NCBI GenBank assembly: GCA_030632095.1
Contig: DAOVJU010000208.1
Span: 1 to 6,426, forward strand
From: Chlorobiota bacterium
GTDB lineage: Bacteria; Bacteroidota; Bacteroidia; Bacteroidales; B39-G9
Length of the DNA: 6,426 bases
Direction of reading: 5' to 3'
Made by a program: the position numbers and the translations under genes. Below, in pieces: positions 1-6,426 of this stretch. The notes below the pieces were generated by a model that made no database searches, was not told the DNA's origin, and worked only from the letters and a program-made list of their open reading frames with translations. Numbering within the stretch: position 1 is the first letter of the stretch; the number at the start of each line of letters is the position of its first letter.

Positions 1-216
1 AAACCTAGTTTTTACGACGATTTATTAACCATAAAGACAAGCATTAAAGAGTTACCGGGAATTAGAATCAAGTTTTATTATGAAATTTTTAATGAGCAAG
101 ATGAATTGGTAAATATTGGTGATGCTACATTAGTTTTTGTAGATGATAAAACCAGACGACCAAGAAAACCTCCCGAAGATTTTGTGGAAGCAATACGCAA
201 GCATTTTATTTCATAG
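1..216 (+). CDS. Acyl-CoA thioesterase, 4HBT/YbgC-like hotdog fold (C-terminal part, 5' end outside window)
   Basis: The frame is open from base 1 and ends in TAG at 214-216, giving the last 71 residues of a protein. The visible part reads KPSFYDDLLTIKTSI, then IKFYYEIFNEQDELVNIGDATLVFVDD, and ends in RPRKPPEDFVEAI. This is the typical second half of a single-domain hotdog thioesterase: the 'YDDLL' strand after the central helix, the long beta-hairpin with a 'G.A.LVFVD' strand, and the 'RRPRKPP' tail. Such proteins are usually about 130-145 residues, so roughly half is missing. The family hydrolyses acyl-CoA thioesters in the cytoplasm; the catalytic Asp/Glu region lies upstream of the window, so activity and chain-length preference cannot be judged. 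There is no obvious functional link to the downstream outer-membrane genes. A mobile element begins 64 bp after its stop codon. Confidence 0.85.
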   Translation, partial: KPSFYDDLLTIKTSIKELPGIRIKFYYEIFNEQDELVNIGDATLVFVDDKTRRPRKPPEDFVEAIRKHFIS

Positions 217-275
217 CTATGCAACCATTAATTAAATACTACAGTCATTTTAATTGTTCTAAGAAATAATTTAAT

Positions 276-280
276 TACTA
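276..280. repeat. Left target-site duplication (tacta)
   Basis: The five bases tacta immediately precede the left inverted repeat and recur directly after the right inverted repeat at 543-547. A short direct repeat exactly abutting both ends of an inverted-repeat element is the footprint of transpositional insertion. One extra base (t) also agrees on the left and right, but on the right it belongs to the inverted repeat, so 5 bp is the supported length. Confidence 0.75.
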
Positions 281-302
281 ACCTGAGTTCGATATAAAAT
301 TA
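281..302 (+). repeat. Left terminal inverted repeat (22 bp)
   Basis: These 22 bases starting acctgagttcgata are the exact reverse complement of 521-542. The two bases just outside (279-280, ta) also match as a reverse complement, giving 24 bp of perfect palindrome. Those outer two bases fall within the tacta duplication and are counted as flank. The match breaks at 278/545 on the outside and 303/520 on the inside. Confidence 0.9.
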
Positions 303-310
303 AATTTACA

Positions 311-410
311 GAAACCAAAGAGAGGGTGAGATTTTGAGAATAAAATTTGAAAGAATAACGAGTTATTTTAAAACATTTTATTCTAAGAAGGTTGCCCTCT
401 ATTTGGTTTC
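311..410. other. Nested stem-loop in the left half of the MITE
   Basis: Three coaxial stems are visible. The outer stem pairs 311-326 (gaaaccaaagagaggg) with 395-410, 15 of 16 positions, with one mismatch at 320/401, and may extend by wobble pairs at 327-329/392-394. The middle stem pairs 337-346 (agaataaaat) with 375-384, 10 of 10. The inner stem pairs 354-359 (aataac) with 362-367, leaving a very small loop, so its closing pair may open. Together they form a long hairpin that could exist as RNA or as extruded single-stranded DNA. Its function is unknown. Confidence 0.7.
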
Positions 411-423
411 CCTTTGGGCATTC

Positions 424-507
424 CGAGGTTTTCCATATGCTTCCCCATATTTTCTTGAATTAACCCGTTAGTTCTGCAAAAATCTGTGTTGCCTCTGAAA
501 AACCTCG
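424..507. other. Second inverted repeat in the right half of the MITE
   Basis: The bases cgaggtttt at 424-432 pair perfectly with aaaacctcg at 499-507, enclosing 66 bases. Small stems can form inside, for example 476-479 with 489-492. With the terminal repeats paired, this and the hairpin at 311-410 would make a three-way junction. This is weaker evidence than the left hairpin because the loop is long. Confidence 0.45.
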
Positions 508-520
508 AAAAGCTGTATAA

Positions 521-542
521 TAATTTTATATCGAACTCAGGT
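521..542 (-). repeat. Right terminal inverted repeat (22 bp)
   Basis: This is the exact reverse complement of 281-302. The outer end reads ctcaggt on the + strand and is directly followed by the tacta direct repeat. It lies 56 bp upstream of the receptor ATG, so it may fall within the receptor's promoter or 5' leader. Confidence 0.9.
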
Positions 543-547
543 TACTA
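543..547. repeat. Right target-site duplication (tacta)
   Basis: This is the second copy of the 5-bp direct repeat that borders the inverted-repeat element; it is identical to 276-280. Confidence 0.75.
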
Positions 548-598
548 CATAGTTCATTTATATAATTCTGGCTTTTTTTGATCTGTTTAAATAATTAC

Positions 599-2989
599 AT
601 GAGACAAATCACTTCATTTCTGTGTTTTATTCTCCTTTCAATACTTGGATATTCACAATCATATACAATCAGTGGTATTATTGAAGATGCATCATCAGGC
701 GAAAAGCTGATCGGGGCAAATATTTATGATGAATCTACTTACAGGGGAACAATAACGAATTTTTACGGATTTTACAGCCTTACTTTACCCGGGGGTAAGA
801 TAAAATTAACTGTGTCTTATGTTGGATACGGGAAATATCAGAAAGATATTGTTTTAAACCGGGATACTGCAATTAATATTAGTATTCTGTCAACAATTGA
901 ATTAAGAGAAGTAACAGTAACAGGAAATTCTGTCAGGAGCATAATAGAAAGCTCACAAATGAGCGCTATTCAGGTTCCGGTAATTACGGCCAAAGCATTG
1001 CCTGTTTTACTTGGCGAAGTTGATATTTTGAAAACCATTCAGTTAATGCCTGGAGTGCAATCAGGAAATGAAGGTACCAGTGGAATTTACGTAAGAGGAG
1101 GAGGCCCTGATCAAAATTTATTTTTACTCGATGGAGTTCCGGTTTATAACGTGAATCATTTATTCGGGTTTTTCTCGGTTTTTAATGCCGATGCAATAAA
1201 TTCCGTTACATTATTAAAAGGTGGGTTTCCTGCACGATATGGCGGGAGGCTTTCGTCAGTGGTAGATATTCGGATGAAAGAAGGAAATAATAAGAAAATT
1301 AAAGGAGAAGGATCAATTGGATTGATATCATCAAAATTAACCTTAGAAGGGCCTGTTAGAAATGAAAACACTTCATTTATAATATCAGGAAGAAGGACAT
1401 ATATCGATTTATTGGCCAGGCCCATAATCAAATTGTTTGATGACAATGTTACTGCAGGTTATTATTTCTATGACCTTAATGCTAAAATCAATCATAAAAT
1501 CAATGACAAGAACAGGATATATCTTAGTGCTTACATGGGAAATGATAAAGCATATACAAAATATACAGATGAATATCAGTACGATGGGGAAAAACATACA
1601 ATTGATGAAGATGCTGCTCTCCAGTGGGGCAATATAACAACTGCTTTGCGCTGGAATTCTATAATTAATAAAAAACTGTTCAGTAATACAACATTAACAT
1701 ATAGCAGGTACAGGTTTTCAATTGGTACCGATTACAGTGAAACAATAACTACTGCAAATCTTGAAAGGTCTACAGCACATAGTTCTGAGTATTATTCAGG
1801 GATAACTGATGTAGCGGCAAAAATTGATTTTGATTATTTGCCAAACCCTGATCATTCGGTTAAGTTTGGGCTGAATAATACTTATCACACTTTTAAACCT
1901 GGAATTAATGTTTTAAAAAATGATAGTGATGATGAAAATGAAAAAACTGACACTACTTTCGGGAATAAAAATATCTATGCAAATGAATTATCATTATATG
2001 TGGAAGATGACATTAAAATAGGAAACAGGTTTAAAATTAACCTTGGAGTGCATTATTCTAATTTTGATGTGAAAAGTAGTAATTACCATTCATTACAACC
2101 AAGAATTTCAAGCAGGTTCTTAGTTAATAAAAAAACGTCTTTAAAAGCATCATATACACAAATGTATCAGAATATACATTTACTGACCAATACAACAATT
2201 GGTATGCCTACGGATTTATGGCTTCCTGTTACCGATAAAATAAAACCTTTGCAGGCACATCAATATGCTGTTGGAGGGGCATATAACATGAATGACCTTT
2301 TAGCAATAAGTATAGAAGGTTTTTACAAAACCATGAATAATTTGATTGAATATAAGGAAGGTGCCAGTTTTTTCAGTGCAAAAGATGATTGGGAAGAACA
2401 GGTTGAAATTGGTAAAGGATGGTCGTATGGCGGAGAATTATTATTACAAAAAGATATTGGTGATTTTAAAGGTTGGATTGGTTATACTTTAGCCTGGAAT
2501 TTCAGACAATTTGAAAATATAGGATTTGGTGAAAAGTATCCGTATAAATATGACCGGAGGAATGATATAGGCATTGCTCTAGCTTATAAATTAAGTGAAC
2601 GTACTGATTTTGGAATAACATGGGTATATGGAACAGGAAATGCAACAACGCTTGCACAAGAAAAATATGTTTCTCTGTTTTCTATAAATCAAAGTTCATA
2701 TGATTATAATATTAACAATACCTTAGAATATTATGATAACAGGAATGGCTATAGAATGGCCAGTTATCATCGTCTTGACATAGGTGTCAACCGCCATAAA
2801 AAAAAGAGTTGGGGCGAAACATCATGGAGTTTTGGAATATATAATGTGTATAACAGGCAAAATCCTTTTTATTTATACTTTGGGTATAAGGATGATATGT
2901 ATGATCCATATGGTAACAGCAAAAAAGTGTTAAAACAGGTCAGTTTGTTCCCTATAATCCCTTCATTCAGATGGAATTTTAAATTTTAA
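599..2989 (+). CDS. TonB-dependent outer-membrane receptor with N-terminal carboxypeptidase-D-like domain
   Basis: This is a complete 796-residue receptor predicted to import a ligand across the outer membrane using TonB energy. The order is: signal peptide (about 1-20, hydrophobic FLCFILLSILG then YSQ); carboxypeptidase-D regulatory-like beta-sandwich (about 22-98, with YGFYSLTLPGG and VSYVGYGKYQ); a candidate TonB box in LREVTVTGN (102-110); plug domain (about 125-235, with DILKTIQLMPGVQ, VRGGGPDQNLFLLDGVPVYN, LLKGGFPARYGGRLSSVVDI); then a 22-stranded-type beta-barrel to the end. The last residues, IIPSFRWNFKF, end in an aromatic residue, as expected for BAM-inserted barrels. It is shorter than typical SusC proteins (about 1000), and the next gene is DUF4249 rather than SusD, so it is not a standard glycan-uptake pair. 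The ATG at 599 is preferred over the in-frame TTG at 578 because it gives a normal signal peptide. There is no Shine-Dalgarno. The ligand cannot be inferred. Confidence 0.93.
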   Translation: MRQITSFLCFILLSILGYSQSYTISGIIEDASSGEKLIGANIYDESTYRGTITNFYGFYSLTLPGGKIKLTVSYVGYGKYQKDIVLNRDTAINISILSTIELREVTVTGNSVRSIIESSQMSAIQVPVITAKALPVLLGEVDILKTIQLMPGVQSGNEGTSGIYVRGGGPDQNLFLLDGVPVYNVNHLFGFFSVFNADAINSVTLLKGGFPARYGGRLSSVVDIRMKEGNNKKIKGEGSIGLISSKLTLEGPVRNENTSFIISGRRTYIDLLARPIIKLFDDNVTAGYYFYDLNAKINHKINDKNRIYLSAYMGNDKAYTKYTDEYQYDGEKHTIDEDAALQWGNITTALRWNSIINKKLFSNTTLTYSRYRFSIGTDYSETITTANLERSTAHSSEYYSGITDVAAKIDFDYLPNPDHSVKFGLNNTYHTFKPGINVLKNDSDDENEKTDTTFGNKNIYANELSLYVEDDIKIGNRFKINLGVHYSNFDVKSSNYHSLQPRISSRFLVNKKTSLKASYTQMYQNIHLLTNTTIGMPTDLWLPVTDKIKPLQAHQYAVGGAYNMNDLLAISIEGFYKTMNNLIEYKEGASFFSAKDDWEEQVEIGKGWSYGGELLLQKDIGDFKGWIGYTLAWNFRQFENIGFGEKYPYKYDRRNDIGIALAYKLSERTDFGITWVYGTGNATTLAQEKYVSLFSINQSSYDYNINNTLEYYDNRNGYRMASYHRLDIGVNRHKKKSWGETSWSFGIYNVYNRQNPFYLYFGYKDDMYDPYGNSKKVLKQVSLFPIIPSFRWNFKF

Positions 2990-2994
2990 GCATT

Positions 2995-3966
2995 ATGTAC
3001 ATGAAATTATTTGCATTTAAATATAATATATTCGTTTTATTCACAGGATTATTGCTCTTGAATGGATGTGAGAAAGAAATTGATATAAACATACCTGAAA
3101 AAGATAAAAAAATAGTCCTGAACGGACTTATAAATACTGACAGTTTATTTTCGGTTAATGTTAGTAAAAGTTTGAATATACTGGATGTGGAAGATGTTAA
3201 ATATCTTGATAATGCAACAGTCAGCATTTACGAAAATGGTAATTTTATTGAAGAGTTAAATTATATATCAGGTGGAAATTATAAATCCAGCTTTTTTGTT
3301 TCATCAGAAGGAAAAACCTATAAAGTTAAAGTTGACGTGCCTGAAATGCAATCTGCTTCAGCTGAAACATTTATACCGGAAGCTTCAATAAGTGATTTAA
3401 CTATAGATACAATAACAACCATATATGAAGAAGAATTCTATTCATATAAGGGATTAAAGTGTAATATTGGATTTAATGACCTTTCAAATGAAGAAAATTA
3501 TTATTGGTTTTGCATTACAGGCAAAAGAGCACACTATGAATGGGATAGTGTAAACCATGAGGAAATTATTACTTATGAACAAGGTAATATTTATTTTAAC
3601 AGCAATGATCCTGTTATTGAAAGCTGGGTGAGTGGAGGTTATGGATTTATTTTTTCTGATAAATTATTCAATGGAAGTAATATTGACTTCAATATTTATC
3701 TTGAAAAATATATGCTTTATGATTTGGATACTAATGTTCTTCATTTTAATGTAAATAGCATTTCTGAAGATTTTTATTTATATGCTGCAACATATAATTC
3801 ACATATGGAGGCTCAGAATGATCCATTTACCGAACCTGTTCAGGTATATTCAAACATAGAAAATGGCTATGGCATTTTTGCAGGATATTCAACGGTAAGC
3901 GATTCAATAACAGTATGTTATGAATGGGATGAAGATTTTAAGAAGAAATTAGGAATTAAGAATTAA
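2995..3966 (+). CDS. DUF4249-family outer-membrane lipoprotein, partner of the TonB-dependent receptor
   Basis: This is a 323-residue secreted lipoprotein. It begins with a hydrophobic segment and a lipobox LLNGC, with the acylated cysteine at residue 25. CEKEIDINIPEK follows; the acidic/Lys residues right after Cys resemble Bacteroidota lipoprotein-export signals, suggesting surface exposure. The mature start, 'IVLNGLINTDSLFSVNVSKS...' followed by 'DNATVSIYENGNFIEEL' and a Y-K-V-K-V strand, fits the DUF4249 family as I know it: all-beta, usually about 270-400 residues, and commonly encoded directly behind a TonB-dependent receptor. The 5-bp gap after the receptor stop implies co-transcription and probably a shared complex. 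The molecular function of the family is not established; a ligand-binding or plug-lid role, like SusD, is inference by analogy. The ATG at 3001 (residue 3) is an equally plausible start and leaves the signal peptide intact. Confidence 0.88.
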   Translation: MYMKLFAFKYNIFVLFTGLLLLNGCEKEIDINIPEKDKKIVLNGLINTDSLFSVNVSKSLNILDVEDVKYLDNATVSIYENGNFIEELNYISGGNYKSSFFVSSEGKTYKVKVDVPEMQSASAETFIPEASISDLTIDTITTIYEEEFYSYKGLKCNIGFNDLSNEENYYWFCITGKRAHYEWDSVNHEEIITYEQGNIYFNSNDPVIESWVSGGYGFIFSDKLFNGSNIDFNIYLEKYMLYDLDTNVLHFNVNSISEDFYLYAATYNSHMEAQNDPFTEPVQVYSNIENGYGIFAGYSTVSDSITVCYEWDEDFKKKLGIKN

Positions 3967-4078
3967 GAGTATAGGGAAATGGGAAAAAGTAGTAGGTAGT
4001 AGCGGTATGTGGCAGGAAATTGAGATAAATCAGATTTTATGTACGAAATTAGCAACTTGAATTAGAAGCTATAATTAC
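3967..4078. other. Purine-rich intergenic spacer, no clear signal
   Basis: This 112-bp gap separates the lipoprotein from the peptidase gene. The preceding gene ends in a short tandem (gaattaa twice, 3953-3966), and the spacer continues with agtagtaggtagtag-like trinucleotide iterations near 3987-4001. I see no stable terminator hairpin followed by T-rich sequence and no good Bacteroidota-type promoter (TTTG / TAnnTTTG). Whether the peptidase gene belongs to the upstream operon therefore stays open. Confidence 0.5.
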
Positions 4079-6426
4079 ATGAGTTGTTTAAAGAAAAGTA
4101 TAACAAGTATTTATTCGAAAATATTCTTTTTATTCATTATTGTTCATACAGTAAATGCTCAATATTATGATTTGGGGCAAGATCCGGCATCACTGAATTG
4201 GAATCAAATTAAAACACGGAATTTTACAGTTATCTTTCCAAATACTATTGACTCCCTTGGGCAGCAAATGGCTAATACACTTGAATATATATCAGGATTC
4301 GGAGGAAAAACCCTTGATCATTTTCCAAAAAAAATACCTGTAATTCTTCATAATCAAACATCCATTTCAAATGGTATGGTAATTTGGGCCCCAAAACGTT
4401 CCGAATTATTTACTACTCCTTCCCAATCAGATGAACCAGGCGACTGGTTAAGCCATTTAGCAATTCATGAATACAGGCATGTTGTTCAGATTGATAAATT
4501 GAATCGGGGATTTACAAAAGTACTTAGCTGGTTCATAGGTGAGCAAGCAATTGGTTTAATACTTGGTTTGCATGTATCAACCTGGTTCTTGGAAGGAGAT
4601 GCAGTTGTTACAGAAACGGCTTTAACAAATGCCGGAAGAGGCAGGATACCGGATTTTGAAATGAAATTAAGAGCCCAGGTTATCGAAAAAGGATTATATT
4701 CATACGATAAAGCAGTATTTGGTTCATTTAAAGATTATATCCCAGGTCCTTATCAGCTAGGGTATCAGGTAGTTGCGTATAACAGAATTAAATACGGGCC
4801 ACAGCTTTGGTCTGAAGTATTAACATTAATTGGTAATAATCCTGTTCGTTTCACTCCATTTTCCCGCTGTTTGAAAGCTCAATGTAAACTAAATAAGGAA
4901 GGTTTATATAAACAAACTTTGAATGAATTGGCTATAAAATGGAAGAACCAGGATAACAAAACAGAACTTACCGATAAAAGCGAATTTGCCACATTCAATA
5001 CAAAATATTACACGGATTATAATTTTCCCTATTATCTAAATGGAAATGAAATTTTTGCTGAACGAAAAGGAATTGATGATATTTACCGGTTTGTTAGATT
5101 AGATAAACAAGGGAATGAAAAAACTATCTTAATACCAGGAAACAGGTATCATAATTCAATTTCTTATTCAAATAATGTTATTGTCTGGGACGAAATTGAG
5201 TATGATCACAGGTGGGAAAACAGATCTTATTCTATTATATACAGTTATGATCTGCAATCAAATAAAAAAACAAAGTTAACTTCAAAAAGCAGGTACTTTT
5301 CACCTGCTATAAATAATACAAATGATAAAATTGTAACGGTTAATGTAAATACTGACAATACATTTAATTTAGTAATTTTAAATGCGCAGAATGGAGAGAT
5401 TATAAGAAAATTACCTGATTATAAGAATTTGTACCCGATTACCCCGGTATGGTCCCAAAATGATAAAAAGATAGCAGTTATATATAATAGTATTAATGGT
5501 AAATCACTTGCAGTAATAGATTTAATAACAGAAACGACTAATATACTATTGCCATTTCGAAATACAGAGATTACGCAGCCTGTATTTTACAAAAATTTCA
5601 TTTTATACAATGCATCATACTCAGGCATTTCAAATATTTATGCCATTGATACTGTGACAAAAAAGCAATTCCAGGTAAGTTCAGCAAGATATGGTGTTAA
5701 AGATCATAGCATAGACTATATAAACAATAAACTGATTTTTGCGGATTATTCAACTAATGGTTACCGCATATTTGAAGCATTGATTAATGAAAAGGAGTGG
5801 AAGCCAATTGAAAAGGTTGAGAATTATTCCCTTAAATTGTATGAATTAATTGCAGAACAAGAAGATAAGAAATTTGAATTTAACAATATGCCTGATAAAG
5901 AATACAATATTGAACCTTACAATAAAGCATCAAATCTATTCAAATTTCATAGTTGGGGGCCTTTCGCTTTAAGTTTAACCAATTATGGTTATGTAAGCCC
6001 GGGAATTTCAATATTATCGCAAAATATGTTAAGTACAGCTTTTACCTCCGTAGGGTATGAGATTTTGCCCAATGAGTCAACCGGAAGATATTATATTGAC
6101 TTTCTTTATAAAGGGTTTTGCCCCGTGTTAGGTTTAAGGGTTGAATCAGGAAACAGGGCGGACTCAATAAACAACGAGCGTTATGTCTGGAACCAGGATA
6201 GAATAACATTATCTATGTCAATTCCTTTGTATTTTAGCCATGGCAATTCTTTCAAAGGTATAAGCGCCGGTATGGCAGGAACTCAAAGCTTTAATTCAGA
6301 TTTAAATAGCTTGGATTATCAAATTCATGATGCAACAACTTCGTTTGGAATTAATTTTTCGTTATATCATTATCTTAAATACTCTGAAATGGATATTCAT
6401 CCCCGGTGGTACCAGCAAATACTATT
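4079..6426 (+). CDS. Exported gluzincin-like zinc metallopeptidase with beta-propeller and outer-membrane barrel-like region (3' end outside window)
   Basis: An open frame of 782 codons runs from ATG 4079 past the window end with no stop. Residues 1-28 form a signal peptide (IFFLFIIVHTVNAQ). Residues about 40-240 look like a peptidase-MA/gluzincin domain: HEYRH at 130-134 supplies two zinc His and the catalytic Glu, and WFLEGDA at 169-175 supplies the probable third ligand Glu172, 38 residues later. PYQLGYQ at 224-230 is a conserved-looking helix downstream. Residues about 310-600 contain TolB/PD40-like propeller blades, seen as recurring 'SP/TP' turns (YFSPAINNTNDKIVTV, ITPVWSQNDKKIAVIY, ITQPVFYKNFILY) and strands such as NIYAIDTVTKK. 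From about 615 on, alternating beta-strands (SNLFKFHSWGPFALSL, GISILSQNMLSTAFTSVGYE) suggest an outer-membrane barrel, which is incomplete here. It is probably an outer-membrane-anchored peptidase; the substrate is unknown. The catalytic role is inferred from motifs only. Confidence 0.8.
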   Translation, partial: MSCLKKSITSIYSKIFFLFIIVHTVNAQYYDLGQDPASLNWNQIKTRNFTVIFPNTIDSLGQQMANTLEYISGFGGKTLDHFPKKIPVILHNQTSISNGMVIWAPKRSELFTTPSQSDEPGDWLSHLAIHEYRHVVQIDKLNRGFTKVLSWFIGEQAIGLILGLHVSTWFLEGDAVVTETALTNAGRGRIPDFEMKLRAQVIEKGLYSYDKAVFGSFKDYIPGPYQLGYQVVAYNRIKYGPQLWSEVLTLIGNNPVRFTPFSRCLKAQCKLNKEGLYKQTLNELAIKWKNQDNKTELTDKSEFATFNTKYYTDYNFPYYLNGNEIFAERKGIDDIYRFVRLDKQGNEKTILIPGNRYHNSISYSNNVIVWDEIEYDHRWENRSYSIIYSYDLQSNKKTKLTSKSRYFSPAINNTNDKIVTVNVNTDNTFNLVILNAQNGEIIRKLPDYKNLYPITPVWSQNDKKIAVIYNSINGKSLAVIDLITETTNILLPFRNTEITQPVFYKNFILYNASYSGISNIYAIDTVTKKQFQVSSARYGVKDHSIDYINNKLIFADYSTNGYRIFEALINEKEWKPIEKVENYSLKLYELIAEQEDKKFEFNNMPDKEYNIEPYNKASNLFKFHSWGPFALSLTNYGYVSPGISILSQNMLSTAFTSVGYEILPNESTGRYYIDFLYKGFCPVLGLRVESGNRADSINNERYVWNQDRITLSMSIPLYFSHGNSFKGISAGMAGTQSFNSDLNSLDYQIHDATTSFGINFSLYHYLKYSEMDIHPRWYQQIL

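Larger units (their letters stand above)
281..542. mobile_element. MITE-like non-autonomous insertion element, 262 bp
   Basis: The element is bounded by perfect 22-bp inverted repeats (281-302 and 521-542, outer end acctgagttcgata) and flanked by a 5-bp direct repeat, tacta. It is far too short for a transposase. No plausible protein gene lies inside; the best frame is a minus-strand stretch without an ATG until its middle. The interior holds two more inverted repeats (311-410 and 424-507), so the whole element is strongly foldable, as is common for MITEs. Such elements are mobilised in trans by an IS with matching ends. An IS982-type parent is possible because the ends begin ACC and the duplication is short, but that is from memory and unverified. 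It sits between the thioesterase and the receptor and ends 56 bp before the receptor ATG, so it may separate transcription units or influence receptor expression. The alternative is a structured intergenic repeat of another class. Confidence 0.75.

Noticed and set aside
229..255. Possible terminator hairpin after the thioesterase (230-236 with 249-255)
   Set aside because: The seven pairs are all A-T around a 12-base loop and no T-run follows; this is expected by chance in such AT-rich sequence.
413..443. Bacteroidota-like promoter within the MITE (TTTG at 413-416, 19 bases, then TATGCTTC at 436-443)
   Set aside because: The spacing is right, but the -7 element matches only TA and two of the four TTTG bases, and it would need a leader of about 150 bases crossing the element's right half.
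563..570. TAATTCTG as a -7 promoter element for the receptor gene
   Set aside because: It is one mismatch from TAnnTTTG, but no TTTG lies at the required distance upstream.
578..598. TTG start at 578 for the receptor, adding seven residues
   Set aside because: It adds MICLNNY ahead of a normal MRQITSF signal-peptide start; the ATG at 599 is more likely.
1156..1597. Minus-strand and alternate-frame open stretches (1156-1446, 1409-1597, 1437-1637) inside the receptor gene
   Set aside because: They lie wholly within the well-supported receptor coding sequence and give low-complexity translations with no recognisable domain.
2979..3227. Minus-strand open frame at the receptor/lipoprotein junction
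   Set aside because: It is antisense to the lipobox-containing start of the DUF4249 gene; its Ser/Leu/Phe-rich translation is typical of an antisense shadow.
1..6426. CRISPR arrays, tRNA/rRNA genes, phage or plasmid genes
   Set aside because: I saw no regularly spaced repeats, no tRNA-like cloverleaf or rRNA stretch, and no replication, integrase or defence-related coding sequence.

Overview
The window is AT-rich and looks like Bacteroidota chromosomal DNA. The evidence is a TonB-dependent receptor with an N-terminal carboxypeptidase-D-like domain, a DUF4249-type lipoprotein directly behind it, no Shine-Dalgarno-like sequence before any start, and a large exported zinc-peptidase/propeller/barrel protein of a type I associate with this phylum. 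I cannot place it more narrowly. All recognisable genes lie on the + strand.

Layout: (1) 1-216 is the C-terminal half of a hotdog-fold (4HBT/YbgC-like) acyl-CoA thioesterase. (2) 217-598 is non-coding. Its core, 281-542, is a compact 262-bp element with perfect 22-bp terminal inverted repeats and a 5-bp direct repeat (tacta) on each side. This is the signature of a MITE-like non-autonomous transposable element, and its interior folds into two further hairpins. (3) 599-2989 is a complete 796-residue outer-membrane TonB-dependent receptor. (4) 2995-3966 is a DUF4249-family lipoprotein, 5 bp behind the receptor and almost certainly co-transcribed with it. (5) 3967-4078 is a short, purine-rich spacer without a clear terminator or promoter. 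(6) 4079-6426 is the first 782 codons of an open reading frame that runs off the window. It has a signal peptide, a HEYRH...E gluzincin-type zinc site, a TolB/PD40-like beta-propeller region, and the start of what looks like an outer-membrane beta-barrel.

How the genes may work together: the receptor and lipoprotein form a recognisable Bacteroidota outer-membrane pair whose ligand is not revealed by the sequence. The downstream predicted metallopeptidase is also exported and probably outer-membrane anchored. A link between substrate processing and uptake is therefore possible, but it rests on adjacency alone. The thioesterase is a metabolic enzyme with no evident connection. The MITE separates it from the receptor operon, ending 56 bp before the receptor start, so it may affect that operon's expression.
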